From Narthecium ossifragum (lineage: Eukaryota; Streptophyta; Magnoliopsida; Dioscoreales; Nartheciaceae): 64,000 nucleotides of DNA. Positions 43,624-53,939 of this stretch are shown in pieces. Position 1 is the first letter of the stretch, and every line of letters starts with the position of its first letter. Below the pieces are notes generated by a model. It was not told the origin of the DNA. It searched no databases and saw only the letters and a list, made by a program, of their open reading frames with translations. The position numbers were made by a program, and so were the translations under genes. Where the stretch lies: NCBI GenBank assembly GCA_963920575.1, contig OY986966.1:20283656-20347655 (forward strand), given 5' to 3'.

Positions 43624-46600
43624 TGTGAGGACCTGTCCCTCTACCCCTGTGGCTCGTTGTAGACCGCAAGGGCAATTTGGTAAATTACGCCTTGTTGGTT
43701 TGTTTCACACCCGCGTGTGCACACACTGACCTTGTTTGTGTTAGTGCTTGATTAGAATGGTTAGGTGGACCCGGGATCGGAAGATCCCAGCTCGAGCGCG
43801 AGGAAGCTTGCTTTTGGGCAGCTGACGGCCCGTGAGCGATCGATCACTCCTAGGAGCGATCGATCGAACTCGTGAGCGAGTCGATGGGGTTTTGACCCGT
43901 TTGGATCAATCCAGCCTGTCTCGGATCGATCCGACTTGGTGTTGGATCGATCCGGACTGTCTCGGATCGATCCGACTTGGAGTTGGATCGATCCGGATTG
44001 GCTTTTCTTTCGCGAGCGAGACTCGGCGTCAATGGCTTTTCTGCTTTGAGAGGATGGCCGCCGTTGGACGTCGCTCTCTCTTGTCAGAAGAGGAGGACTT
44101 TCCCTCCCCTCCTTCCCCTTTTTCCCCCTTCCCCCGGCTTTCCCCTTCCCCTTTTCCCTTCTTTTCTTCTTCTCCTCCTCCTCCTTCTTCTCCTTTCTTC
44201 TTCCTTCTTTCTTCTTCTCCCGCGGCTCTGTTTTCTTCCCCTGTTTTCCGGCAGCCCCTTCTTCTTCACCGTTCTCCCTCCTCCGGCCACCATTTTGGGT
44301 GTTCCAAGGCTCGTTGGAACATGATGTCGCTCAAATGTGTCACGCACAGCGGTCGCGGTGCAGTACAGCATAAGAGAGGTCGAATCCCACAGAGAGACAA
44401 GCAGGAAAGATCCAGAAACACAGATAATAATATATTGAAAACAATCAAGAAAGCTAACAAAACTAAATTAGATTAAAGGATAAATGATAATGTAGGATTA
44501 ACTAAAGATATCAGGCTTTTGATAAGGCTAGGCTTCAGGAATCACTTCACTCGGATTTAGACTCTTCGCTTCTCAATGGTTCATATAATACTCAGTTAAG
44601 GGATTCACATCCCAATCGCCTTAACCGGAAGATATAAAATTATGAATCTGATAAAATATAAATGTCTCTTCCTATGATTGGTTCTTCCTTTTTATAGTTC
44701 TAACTTCATCCAACCAAACCTAAGAATACACGATACCGGCTGTCACTACAGGCAACGCGCAGCAAAAGTTCATCGGGACAAAGCCCTAACTCTAACCGGA
44801 TCTCTAAGAATACACAATACCAACTCTCATAATCGGCAATGCATAGCAAAGATCTCACGGTATAGAGCCCCAACCTTATCTAACAAGATCCCTAAGAATA
44901 CACAATACCAGCTGTCACTACGGGCAATGCATAGCAAAGGTCTCACGAGACTCGGTAGGAGAATCAAAGGAGATAACTATGGGATCACAATATCATAAAA
45001 GAAGCATGACTGGATTTATAATAATGTTTAACCACAAAGCAATCTGTGAAGATCCAATACATAAGAAGAGTTTAACAATAAAGATTAAAAACTATGAACC
45101 ATTGTTGGAGAAGAAGCCCTAGTCCTCGCTAGATCATCCGTCCGCCATGCCCGTGGATTACTCGACCATGGATGGAGATGTCTTCATCTTTTTCCCTTAG
45201 GAAACGTCCAGAAAGAGCCTCCAAAAACGTCCAAGAAGTCCCCCTTAATTAGCCCTAAGTTTCCTATTTATAGCCCCTAATCTCTCCATCAACGGATTTG
45301 ATCTAAACCGTTGATTTAATTCACTGGGCAAGTCCGATCGATCCTTCTCGGGATGTTGGATCGATCGGTTTCTTGAAATCTCCAATCTTCTATTTACGCC
45401 CGAGTCCGATCGATCGGACTAAGGGAGTCGGATCGATCGATTTCGTAAAAATCCTTCGTCTCTGGCTCTTCCCGAGTTCGATCGATGGACGGATCGATCG
45501 AACTCTGCTCCTCTAAAAAGCATACGTTCTGTCACCCTTTAATTCCCAAGTCTGATCGATCGAATTATGAGTGTTGGATCGATCGATTGAGTAAAAATCC
45601 GCTGTTTTTGGCTTTTTCCGAGTCCGATCGATCGGACCATTGGTGTCGGATCGATCGGACCCCATAGGAGTGATGGAGGGATCGATCGAACCATGTTCAG
45701 CCAAAAAACACATATTCTGTCACGATTCTGCGAGGTCCGATCGATCGGCGGATCGCTCGGACTTCCAGCTTATTTTCCTTTCTGCCATCCAGACTGCGCC
45801 ATCGGTACTAAAATTGCCGTAACTTCCTCTAGGAAACTCGGAATCACAAACCGTAAAATTCCCCAGAATCTAGACTTCAAAAGCTTTCCAACCATATATG
45901 GCACATCATCTGGTTCTTCACGAGCAGGTACAGATTAATTTGTGAAGTTGCTCCATATACTCTTTTCAGCTTCTTTTAGCTCCAATTTCCTGTATTTTCC
46001 AAACAACCATGTGAAGCAACATATAGATATAAAAATTGTAATAAAGATGCTGATTAAGGATAATAATCTAGCAATTGAGATGGTTATAAGACTGTTCAGA
46101 GTGCACTTTCATGCACTCATCAGAACCGTGGCAACGAGAGGAAGATCCTTGAAGTGGTTTGGAGCTACGTTGGTGACCAGTTCGCAGGGAATCAGCCGAG
46201 GAGTGAGTTTCCGGTAGGTTTCTACCTACTGATGTTGTTTTTGGGTTTTCTCTAGATCTAGCCGTTGGATCTTGTTGATCTTTGTGTTGTTGTATTCCTA
46301 TTACTTAGTAGAATTTCTGGTATAAATTTCATAAGCTTTGGTTTAGATGTTAGTAGGATTTATGCATGATTAATCTCGGATTTTTCGGTTTCTGTTGTTC
46401 TTGAAGAACAGTCAGGTTGAGGCGAGTTTTTCGGCCAGCACGTGCATGTCCTTGGGTCGTAATGAACATAAGAGTTGTAGATCTTTGAATCGACTCTCTA
46501 ACCCAACTAATTTCATAATTTTCCGATTTTTCTACGTTTTGTTATGAATTTATTACTGGAGGGCTGCATTGCAGCAATTACTTTGTAAGTTAGTTTGATT

Positions 46601-47954
46601 AACGGTTTTGATTAGTGTTTTCCCGTTAATCCATCCGTTGGATGATTATGGATTTTGTATGTGTTGATCCCGGTATATAGATCTACTGATGGCTAAGTTG
46701 GATCTTGAATCCGACGTCGTTTGGATGTCGGATCGACGGGATCAATTAGCCCCTAAGTAGAGGTTTTGGGTGTTTTGAATATAATATTATATTTTGGATT
46801 ATAATATTATATTGTGTACTGTTCATCATCGTTTTCGGGGTTGCTTCCCGTTACAGGAGTCTGCGGTCGATGGTCACAGTACCGTCGTAATGTCGGGACC
46901 CGCTGCGGATCGGCTGGCAGCGGTCGGTAGTACCGCTGCAGCGATCCGGTTGACTTGTATGCTATCCTTAACATACTGTTGCATGCCCATCTCCTGTTTG
47001 TGTATGTCATAGCATGCATTCTTTGTTGTGCATTAGTTGCATTGGTTAGGGCGTGGGTGATCTGTGGGTCGTCGTCCCGAGGCTGGAAGCTTGGACTTAG
47101 CCCTAGGACCGGGGTTGGGTAGTTTGTGCCCGGTTCGAAATGTGGTGTCTCGTCGAATTTGATGATAGGCCTAGAGGACTGGTACACCTGTTGCTTGATG
47201 ATGATTAGAGGTCGTGTCGGCCTTGAGCCAGGTGTTGAGGGTGCCACCGGTGTCGGGCCTTGTTCTTTGGGGGGTCGGGAGGGTTAGTCCTGCGCAGGCA
47301 GTGTCTGTTCCTGCCAGCAGTGGCGACCAGTGGCGGCCCAGTCCGCGATGGATGACCGCAGCTGGAACCCTGCGACACTAGGTGTATCCAGGATGGGCCC
47401 AGTCCGTTGGGGTGACCATGGTTGGATATGCCTAGAGACACCGGTGAAGGGTTATGGGACCCTTGCAAGACACTCGAGTCTGGTTTGAGGGCGACACTGT
47501 TGCATTTCCCTCTTCCTTCTGTGTGACTTAGTGTAGAACCCTACTAAGCTTAGTGCTCACACCTACCCGGGCTGCGTTTTGCAGGTGCAGGCTTCAGTTC
47601 TTCTTCTGTGGCCGCTACCGGGCAGTTGGTCGGCAGTGCGGCGGCGCCTGGTGGACTTTGAGAGGTGGTGATCGTTTACTGCTTTTACCCTATGTTAGAT
47701 AGTCTCCTACGGAACTAATGTTTTATTTGAATCTTTCCCTCTCCGAGAATATGTCTATTAAATTCACTTGGGTTTGTAATCTGTGGTTCGAGGGTTATTA
47801 AATTATCATTTTTAAATTGAGGGTGTTTTGTGATAAACTGTTAGGGAGACCAATAGGTTAGAGGGAACCCTCGCCAGCTTTGTTTTTCGCGTTTCGTTAG
47901 GTTCCGGTTCGCGTCGCCCGGCCCTGTTGGGCTTTCGCGGGTCGGGGCGCGACA
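43624..47954 (+). mobile_element. TGTGAGG-family solo LTR (copy D) holding a nested solo LTR
   Basis: Begins TGTGAGGACCTGTCCCTC at 43624 and ends GGGTCGGGGCGCGACA at 47954. The flanks GGAAA (43619-43623) and GGAAA (47955-47959) are an exact target duplication, so it is a complete solo LTR. Removing the nested LTR (44322-46122) leaves about 2.5 kb, in line with the other copies. It contains a GATCGATC cluster at 43840-43995, a long CT-rich tract at 44095-44280 and a degenerate AT hairpin near 46790. The 214-codon frame at 43832-44476 is low-complexity LTR sequence. Confidence 0.92.
44322..46122 (-). mobile_element. Nested solo LTR, TGATG...CATCA, Athila-like
   Basis: Ends TGATGTCGC and CTCATCA, flanks GAACA (44317-44321) and GAACC (46123-46127). 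The copy at 61792 reads without interruption across the corresponding point, which confirms an insertion of 1801 bp. GGTCGAATCCCACAGAGA near its left end resembles GTTGAATCCACAGGGA of the Athila 5' LTR at 61050, so it reads on the minus strand and is a relative with different sequence. It holds GATCGATC pairs at 45335-45760 separated by TTCTGTCAC-like spacers. Imperfect repeats with AATACACAATACCA(A/G)CT lie at 44727-44945. Confidence 0.85.
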
Positions 47955-47966
47955 GGAAACTTAGGG

Positions 47967-48131
47967 TTATCTGTCGAGGTGGTTGCGCATGAAGTTGCGA
48001 TCCTTGGCGAAGTCGACGGCCTCGAGGGCGAGTCGGCGGAGGCGCTCCCTCCAGTCGATCGCCTCATCTTGGATAGAGGTGTCGCCGCCGCTCCCTGATT
48101 TCAATCCACCACTGAAGAGGAGCGGTCCAGC
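47967..48131 (-). CDS. Possible last exon of a low-copy gene, family unknown
   Basis: On the minus strand a pyrimidine-rich acceptor (CCTCCTCCTCAG) precedes a 55-codon frame ending in TAA at 47967. It reads AGPLLFSGGLKSGSGGD, then DEAIDWRERLRRLALEAVDF and AKDRNFMRNHLDR. The second half is strongly helical and looks like real protein. The solo LTR at 43624-47954 inserted only about ten bases past the stop, in what would be the 3' UTR. Upstream exons are not visible, and the next stretch to the right contains a plus-strand gene-start-like region. Partial or relict; I do not recognise the family. Confidence 0.4.
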   Translation of the reverse strand, partial: AGPLLFSGGLKSGSGGDTSIQDEAIDWRERLRRLALEAVDFAKDRNFMRNHLDR

Positions 48132-48396
48132 CTGAGGAGGAGGATTGAAGAGGGATTGGGGAGAAGGGATTCGGGGGATTGAAGGGATTCAAAAGGGTGT
48201 GAAGAGGGTCAACAATATTCATCTGGCACTTGAGTTGGCATGTTATTTACAGTTATACCATGACACATCGGATCGGTGTAATACACAGCCGGTGTGAGAA
48301 ACGATTTTTATAAGGATTAAAACCGAACGGGTTAGGATCCGAAAACTCGAAACCCAGTTAGCTTTATCTCCTTCATCCGTTTCCTTCGATCGGACA

Positions 48397-48415
48397 AAAC
48401 CCTATTGTAGGGTTT
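48397..48415 (+). promoter_or_regulatory. Inverted telo-box pair upstream of a possible first exon
   Basis: AAACCCTA-TTG-TAGGGTTT is a perfect inverted repeat of the plant telo-box, an element common upstream of ribosomal-protein and growth-related genes. It lies about 125 bp before the ATG at 48539. Confidence 0.5.
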
Positions 48416-48538
48416 CAACGCCGCCACTTAATCCGGCCAAGGCCGGTGGCTATTCTCCTGCCGGCGACGTTCGAAGCTGGAGATCCTGACTGGGAGGTCG
48501 CTGTCGAGCCGTGCGGAGGTACGTAGGAAGAAGAAGCT

Positions 48539-48598
48539 ATGGAAGGAGTTGCGGCGGCCGCCGGAGCAACCGGAGTGAGAAACACCTTGTCGTTCACG
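48539..48598 (+). CDS. Possible first exon, 20 codons, then a GT donor
   Basis: ATG at 48539 opens MEGVAAAAGATGVRNTLSFT, followed directly by GTATAG as a possible splice donor. The GC-rich, Ala-rich start and the 5'-leader-like sequence with telo-boxes before it fit a plant gene start. No second exon follows: within 100 bp the sequence turns into Ty3/gypsy remnant. If real, the gene is truncated. A minus-strand frame over the same bases is likely a shadow. Confidence 0.35.
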
Positions 48599-48659
48599 GT
48601 ATAGGTCGTCAGAGATCGATGTCTTTGACGCGTTTAGAAGCGAATCGAGTGACTAAAGC

Positions 48660-49400
48660 CATTGATCCAAGGATTGGCTACCAAGCATGGCCGCCCCAAA
48701 CTATTAATCTTCTATTTTCGGAGTTCAAAAACCTCAATAAAACAGGAAAAACCATTATATGAATTCTAGAAAATCTTAAAATTCAACCAGAAAATCCAAA
48801 AATTCAAAAAAACAAGAATATAGGTATAAACTTGGCCCTAGATTTCAATTGTTAGCAATTATACAGTCATGCTATTGAGGCAACCAGTATGATCCGCAAC
48901 AATGAAATCACATCAATTCAATTAAGTACAACACAAAGAAAACAGAGAATGCATACAAAAAAATACGAAAAATACAAGCATGCAATTAAGGAAAACAAAG
49001 CAAGCAAACAATCAAGCGAACAAAATTGGGTTGCCTCCCAACAAGCACTACGTTTAACGTCTTTAGCTAGACTCAAAACAATTTTATGAGTATATAAGAT
49101 GCTCTATCTAATTGATAGAAGCATCTACAAAGTTTTGATAGAAGCAATCTCCGTATGGTTTTACTCACGTGCCAATGGTCATAGAAAGTATTCATCAAAA
49201 CAAGCCATTGTAACATTTTGCCAATGTTGGCACGAGATAATTCAAAATCTCCATAAACGGTATTCTTTGGTCTAGAGAGTGTATGTAAGATCAGGGAAAA
49301 TGGCTTGAAATCGTGAATTGTAGGAGATATCATCATGTATAATGTTGGAATGATGGTTCTGGTATATGGAAACTCCCATGGATGCCTCCACCATGGGACC
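48660..49400 (-). mobile_element. Remnant of a second Athila-type element, region after pol
   Basis: TTGGGTTGCCTCCCAACAAG with CGTTTAACGTC at 49027-49062 matches the block just after pol in the element at 54.8 kb (TGTTGCCTCC...GGTTTAACGTC at 54790-54820), a conserved block near the pol end of Athila/Tat elements. GCATGGCCGCCCC near 48685 pairs with ATGGCCATCCC at 54635. No coding part of pol is readable. It is cut on the right by the LTR at 49401. Confidence 0.55.
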
Positions 49401-51699
49401 TGTGAGGAGCTGTCCCTCTACTCCTGGGTCAACCGTCTGGGTCGGGCCCGTGGTTCATTTGCTTGTTTCTTGTCGAGCGCGCTATCCTGTGGATCGCATT
49501 GTTTTGTGGGCCGCAAGGGCAATTTGGTAAATTGGGTATTATCGGTTTGTTTCACACTCGTATGTGCACACACTGACTGTGTTTGTGTTAATGTTGATTA
49601 GAACGGTTAAGTGGAACCGGGATCGAAAGATCCGGGCTTGGGCTTGTGTTCTAGCCCAAATCTAGCTTTCTACACCAAAATGATCGATCTTCTCTTGCTA
49701 AGAAGATCTATCCTTTAATGCCAGAAAGTCAAACTGCATCATTATGAAGGATCGATATTTTCAGAGGCGATCATTCATAACTCAGTTCATCCATCTATAA
49801 AACGGACGCGACCCCGTTCTTTAATCTCTTTTGAAATCCGTCATTTCTGAGCTCAGATCCGGCTGGATTTGGAAGAGGTTGAGGGCGATCCTTGGCTTAG
49901 CAACGCAGATTGAAGCTGCTCTAGTCTAGGTAGGGATCCTATCTACTTGAGTTCCCGGTTTTTGGTGGTTTTGAGTTTGTTTGTGATCTTTTGCTTAGAT
50001 ATGCTAATATACATGTTTGTTTTCAATGCAAGTACCGGTTTTGGAATGGCGGTCCTTCGTACTACCAGATCCCAAGGTTTTGTGGGATTTCGTAGAGTTT
50101 TTTGACAGTATTTCTCGCCGTCCGGTCGCCGGAGAACCCAAAAGGATCGATCATTCTTGAGGAATGGTCGATCACTCTGGGTTGGTCATGCCTAGCCCGA
50201 GCATGATCGATCATCTGGTGAAGATGATCGATCATTTTCCTTGGATGGCATGGATGAGGTCTCTATCGCGAGGATGATCGATCCTTTCGGAGGAAAGATC
50301 GATCACTTTGGGCTTGACAGGGACGTAACATTTCCTTCACTAGCAAGGGAAATGATCGATCCTTTGTGTGTCAGGGAGGTGTTTTCAATGACTTCTGCCC
50401 GCGGGGCTTCGCATATAATGGTTTTCTTTACCACTTTATACATTGTACATATGTTAAGCATGTTAGCCCCATAATGAGGGGTAGTGGTGAACCGGGAGAG
50501 TGATGACTCCCGGGATGTGTAGAACAAACGGGTGGGTTGCTCTACTGCTTTCCCTAGGCTAGCATGTCGGTGTGCGCCGAGGGCTTGTTATGTTGTACTG
50601 TTAGCTTTGCTTATCGGGGTTGCTTCCCGTTGCATGTTTCCTTTGTGAACTGGCTCACAGCTGGTCGTGTTACCGTTGCAGCAGTTCCCTGACCTTAAAC
50701 ATCTGTTCACTACCCATGACCAGCAGGGTGCCGAGCCCAGACCTTGTTTATTATATCATCACATATCTTGCATGCATGTCTTCTTATCTATGTGTGTTCA
50801 TAGCATGCAATTGTGATTGTGCATTATATGTATAAGGATAGGGCGTGGGCGATGGGTCGATCGTCAATCTAAGCCTTTCGGGTAGCTCGGATCTAACTCT
50901 AAGGCCGTGGCGGGTAGCGTGGTCCAGGATCGGATGGTAGTATTCAGTCAATATTAATGATAGGCTTTGATGACTTGAATACATGTTGATTGAGGTTTAG
51001 AGGTCGTGTCGGCCTCCAGTCGGGTTCTAAGGTGTAGCCGGTGTCCAGTGTTCTACGACACTTGAGTAGAGGGTGTGCCTACTCAGCGGTGCCATTTCCC
51101 GCCAACAGTGTCGGGTTCCTTCTTGTGAGTCAGCAGTGTTGGTTTCCTGATACTAAGCGTGACCCGACATGTGACCAGTTCTTCTGGATGACCATGACTG
51201 AGGCCTTCAGGGACACGCGGTGGGGTTATGGGGCCCCTATGTACACCGAGGCTTTGCTTAAGGGCGACACTGTTGTGTTGCCTCCTTGTGTGTGTCATAG
51301 TGTAGTTTCCATGTTGAGCTTAGTTGCTCACTCCTATCCGGGCTGCGTTTTGTAGGTGCATGTGTTAGCTCCTCTACGGTGGCCCCTACCGGGCAGGTGT
51401 TTGGTGGCGTGGTGGCGCCTGGCGGTGCTTGAGAAGCGGTGATCGTCGTCTCTACCCTTTTTGTTTGGATAGCATCCTACGGGAGTTTGAATGTAAATAT
51501 TAACCTATTCGAGGTTTTTGGATTATTATAGTATATCTGTTGAGGTTGATTATTTGAACTGTTAAATAAGGCTGTTTATGAACTGTTTAGGGAGCCCAAT
51601 AGATTAGACGAAACTCTCGCCAATTTTTTTTCCGCATTTAGTTAGGCTCTGGTTCGCGTCACCCAGCCCAGTTGGGCCTTCTCTGGTCGGTATGCGACA
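49401..51699 (+). mobile_element. TGTGAGG-family LTR (copy E), with PBS attached
   Basis: Starts TGTGAGGAGCTGTCCCTC and ends CTGGTCGGTATGCGACA; 2299 bp. Unlike the other copies it continues into an internal region with a primer binding site, so it is a 5' LTR. GATCGATC motifs are scattered at 49680-50360, here mostly as ATGATCGATC or AGATCGATC. A CTCACTCCTATCCGGGCTGC segment near 51325, shared with the other copies, lies before the last 350 bp. The 3' LTR is not in the window. Confidence 0.85.
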
Positions 51700-51702
51700 A
51701 CT

Positions 51703-51714
51703 TGGTATCAGTGC
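51703..51714 (+). promoter_or_regulatory. Primer binding site, iMet type, one change
   Basis: TGGTATCAGTGC follows the LTR end GCGACA after three bases. It matches the usual TGGTATCAGAGC complement of tRNA-iMet except for one base. It shows the true 3' boundary of this LTR family. Confidence 0.75.
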
Positions 51715-52090
51715 ATAGGCTGTAGATCCCAGTGATAGGATCGGGATTCGGTTGAGATTGAGAGAGGAATGGATAGTTCTTTGTCTAGAACATCTGTGTA
51801 TGCTCTTCTGTGATGTGTTATGCTTTTTCGCTTTAGCGCTGTGTTGTTTGTTTTGCTGTTTCTAACGAGTGGACACTCGTTTGTCGTTGGTGATTGCACA
51901 GATGTCAGGAGCATGATGCCGACCTTTGGTTGTTGGTCTAGGTGGGGCACGACCCGGTCGACCCGCCCGACCAGACAGGGTGGTACATGTCAGGGAGGTC
52001 GGAGCTAGGCGGGCTACGCCATCACCAGTGAAGGTTTTGGTTGCATCGGAGGAGGCCTTTCTCGCCAAGGAGAGGGTCCTCGCTCCTGTC
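51715..52090 (+). mobile_element. Start of the internal region of copy E, truncated
   Basis: A leader of about 200 bp leads to an ATGATGCCGACC-like start near 51915, followed by GLGGARPGRPARPDRVV and EVGASRATPSPVKVLVASEE in one frame. Arg/Gly/Pro-rich gag starts of this kind are usual for Tekay/Del chromoviruses. Sequence similarity to anything retroviral stops near 52090, where the 3' region of the Athila element begins. Truncated and not coding for a complete gag. Confidence 0.5.
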
Positions 52091-52249
52091 GATGGTCGGA
52101 GCTAGGCAGGAAGCAGAGCTGTGAGGTCGTGAGTGGGGAAGAAGGCCGGAGGAAGGGAATGGAGTGCGGTGGGGAGACGGCGGTGAGGAAGTCTTGCCGG
52201 AGGTAGGAATGACGAGCGCCGGCGTTTGAGCGAATCGAGAGGGGGAAGA

Positions 52250-52455
52250 GGAGGATCGATCGTAGGGTGAAAATGCCCTAGGATCGATCCGACACTTGGA
52301 TATAAACCCCAAAAGAACGCGACGAGGATCGATCTTACCTGTGGGGATGGATCGATCCTTCGCCACGTGGCAACATCTCAATGCACAACTGAAAACGTGG
52401 TAAGGGAGAGTAGGATCGATCGGTCTCAATAGGAAGGATCGATCCTTCTCCCACC
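52250..52455. repeat. GATCGATC cluster 1 of the Athila 3' region
   Basis: Motifs GGATCGATC or GATCGATCC occur near 52253, 52281, 52324, 52348, 52412 and 52436, several as pairs facing each other across 15-40 bp. The unit GATCGATC is a perfect 8-bp palindrome. Confidence 0.8.
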
Positions 52456-52728
52456 AAACATGCTTTCTTAGGCGGAAACTTGGGATTTCACCCCGACATG
52501 GATGGCCTCTATGCGGAGCGTCCAAGGCATGCAAGGTGCATCACAGAAATCAAAACCATACATCCAACCATTCCTAAACTCAATTGTATTAATGAACTAA
52601 ATGAAAAAAAACAATACAACAAAGCAAAAATTTAAATTACAGAGAAGGAAAAACTAGCAAGCAACAAACACAAACTAAAATTGACACAAAGCAGAAGTCC
52701 TAAAAGCAAAACAAGATTGTCCTACAAC

Positions 52729-53310
52729 CTAATCATCACCGTCCTCACCGTCCTCACCGTCGTCTTCATCATCGTCCTTCAACAGGTCCATGATCTCTTC
52801 GGCGTCAATCTCCTCATCATCAGAATCAATCTCACTCGACCGCGGGGACAATGGACGATCAGGGTCATCGGATGCGTATGGGGACCTCGGCGGTGAGGCC
52901 GATGGCGACAAAAGAGCAGGGTCGATCAGGGACCGCGGTGGCACAACAATCGAAAACCCATATGGCAGTCTGAAAGTGACCCACGGATCGGCGAGGTCGG
53001 GGTCATGTTGAATGGCATACACGAGACGGACAAAGACATCAGGAGTTGGCATTGGCCCATGAAATTCAACACCGACCAGATATTCAATAACAGAACCGGC
53101 AGGGTAAACAGGGTCAGGGAATTCCCGAGGAGGGCAACAGAAAATTACCGGCGGGGACAGTGGTCGATTTGAGTCGGCGGTGGTCACAAAGTCATTGTCT
53201 GATGAGAATCCCGATGCCTGAGAGATCGGAGACCCCGGCTCGAAATCGTGCTCCGATGAACCAGGTGGGTAGCCGCTGGCGGACGACGAAGCGTGGATGG
53301 ATGTAGACAT
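52729..53310 (-). CDS. Acidic accessory ORF, 193 residues
   Basis: An uninterrupted frame from ATG at 53310. Residues 1-60 are Ser/Pro-rich. Residues 60-135 look folded: PDPVYPAGSVIEYLVGVEFH, PDVFVRLVYAIQHDPDL and WVTFRLPYGFSIVVPPRSL. LSP and PPRSP motifs follow, and the last 38 residues are almost all Asp/Glu/Ser/Gly. It has no signal peptide, membrane segment, zinc knuckle or retroviral enzyme motif. It lies on the same strand as gag-pol, about 1.5 kb past the pol stop, where Athila elements may have an env-like gene, but it does not look like a membrane glycoprotein. It may be an element-specific acidic protein or a captured host sequence. The intact frame among broken genes is notable. 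Confidence 0.5.
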   Translation of the reverse strand: MSTSIHASSSASGYPPGSSEHDFEPGSPISQASGFSSDNDFVTTADSNRPLSPPVIFCCPPREFPDPVYPAGSVIEYLVGVEFHGPMPTPDVFVRLVYAIQHDPDLADPWVTFRLPYGFSIVVPPRSLIDPALLSPSASPPRSPYASDDPDRPLSPRSSEIDSDDEEIDAEEIMDLLKDDDEDDGEDGEDGDD

Positions 53311-53939
53311 TGTGGAGTAGCCTGCAGACTAGATCATTGGTAAGAGAAAACTTAAGAAGACATGCTAGATAGGGAAGGATCGATCGGTCTAGAAGGGGAA
53401 TATCGATCCCTCATGGAGTGAAGGAAAAACTCAAACGGCCGAAAACAGAGGATGGGAAAAGAAAATCCAAGAAAACCACGATGATGGAAAGAAGGAACAA
53501 GAAAAGGAAAACAAGAAAAGCAAGGTGGAGAAGAGAACGGAAACAAGGAAGAGAATGCGGTGGACGCCGGCCGTGCTTGCCGGCATCATTGGTCGGAATC
53601 CATGGCGAAAAGCATGGGTTCGCCGCGTAGACACACACGAAACTCGAAAGAAAGTGACGTAGATAAGAAGAAGACGCGTTGGAGTCTTACCAGAAAGATG
53701 GAATAGCCTGGAGGAGCACGCCGGAATCAGGGATGACGACGGAGAGCAAGAGCCAGAAGCAGAGGATAGGAAGTAGAACGGAGGCCGCGGAGCAAGAGAA
53801 AGAAATATAAACCCAATCGTTAGGAGGCCTAGTCGGAGTAGGAATCCAGGATGATAAGGATGGAAAGGCCGGCAAATGGATCGTGATCAAGTTGGAGTTG
53901 GAGTCCAACTTGGGTATGACGATGGCGGTGTTAACCATA

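Noticed and set aside
43832..44476. 214-codon plus-strand open frame
   Set aside because: It lies wholly in the solo LTR and its nested insert, reads through GATCGATC and CT-rich repeats (IDP, DRS, SSS/PPP runs) and has no counterpart as a protein in the other LTR copies.
46807..47247. 146-codon minus-strand frame
   Set aside because: It lies inside the solo LTR; related frames at 63281-63529 and 50784-50984 follow LTR similarity and are broken differently.
48415..48597. 60-codon minus-strand frame with Ala/Ser/Pro-rich sequence
   Set aside because: The strand opposite a GC-rich possible first exon; better explained as a shadow.
52022..52534. 170-codon minus-strand frame
   Set aside because: It spans the truncated start of copy E and a GATCGATC cluster; its DRS/IDP pattern comes from the repeats.
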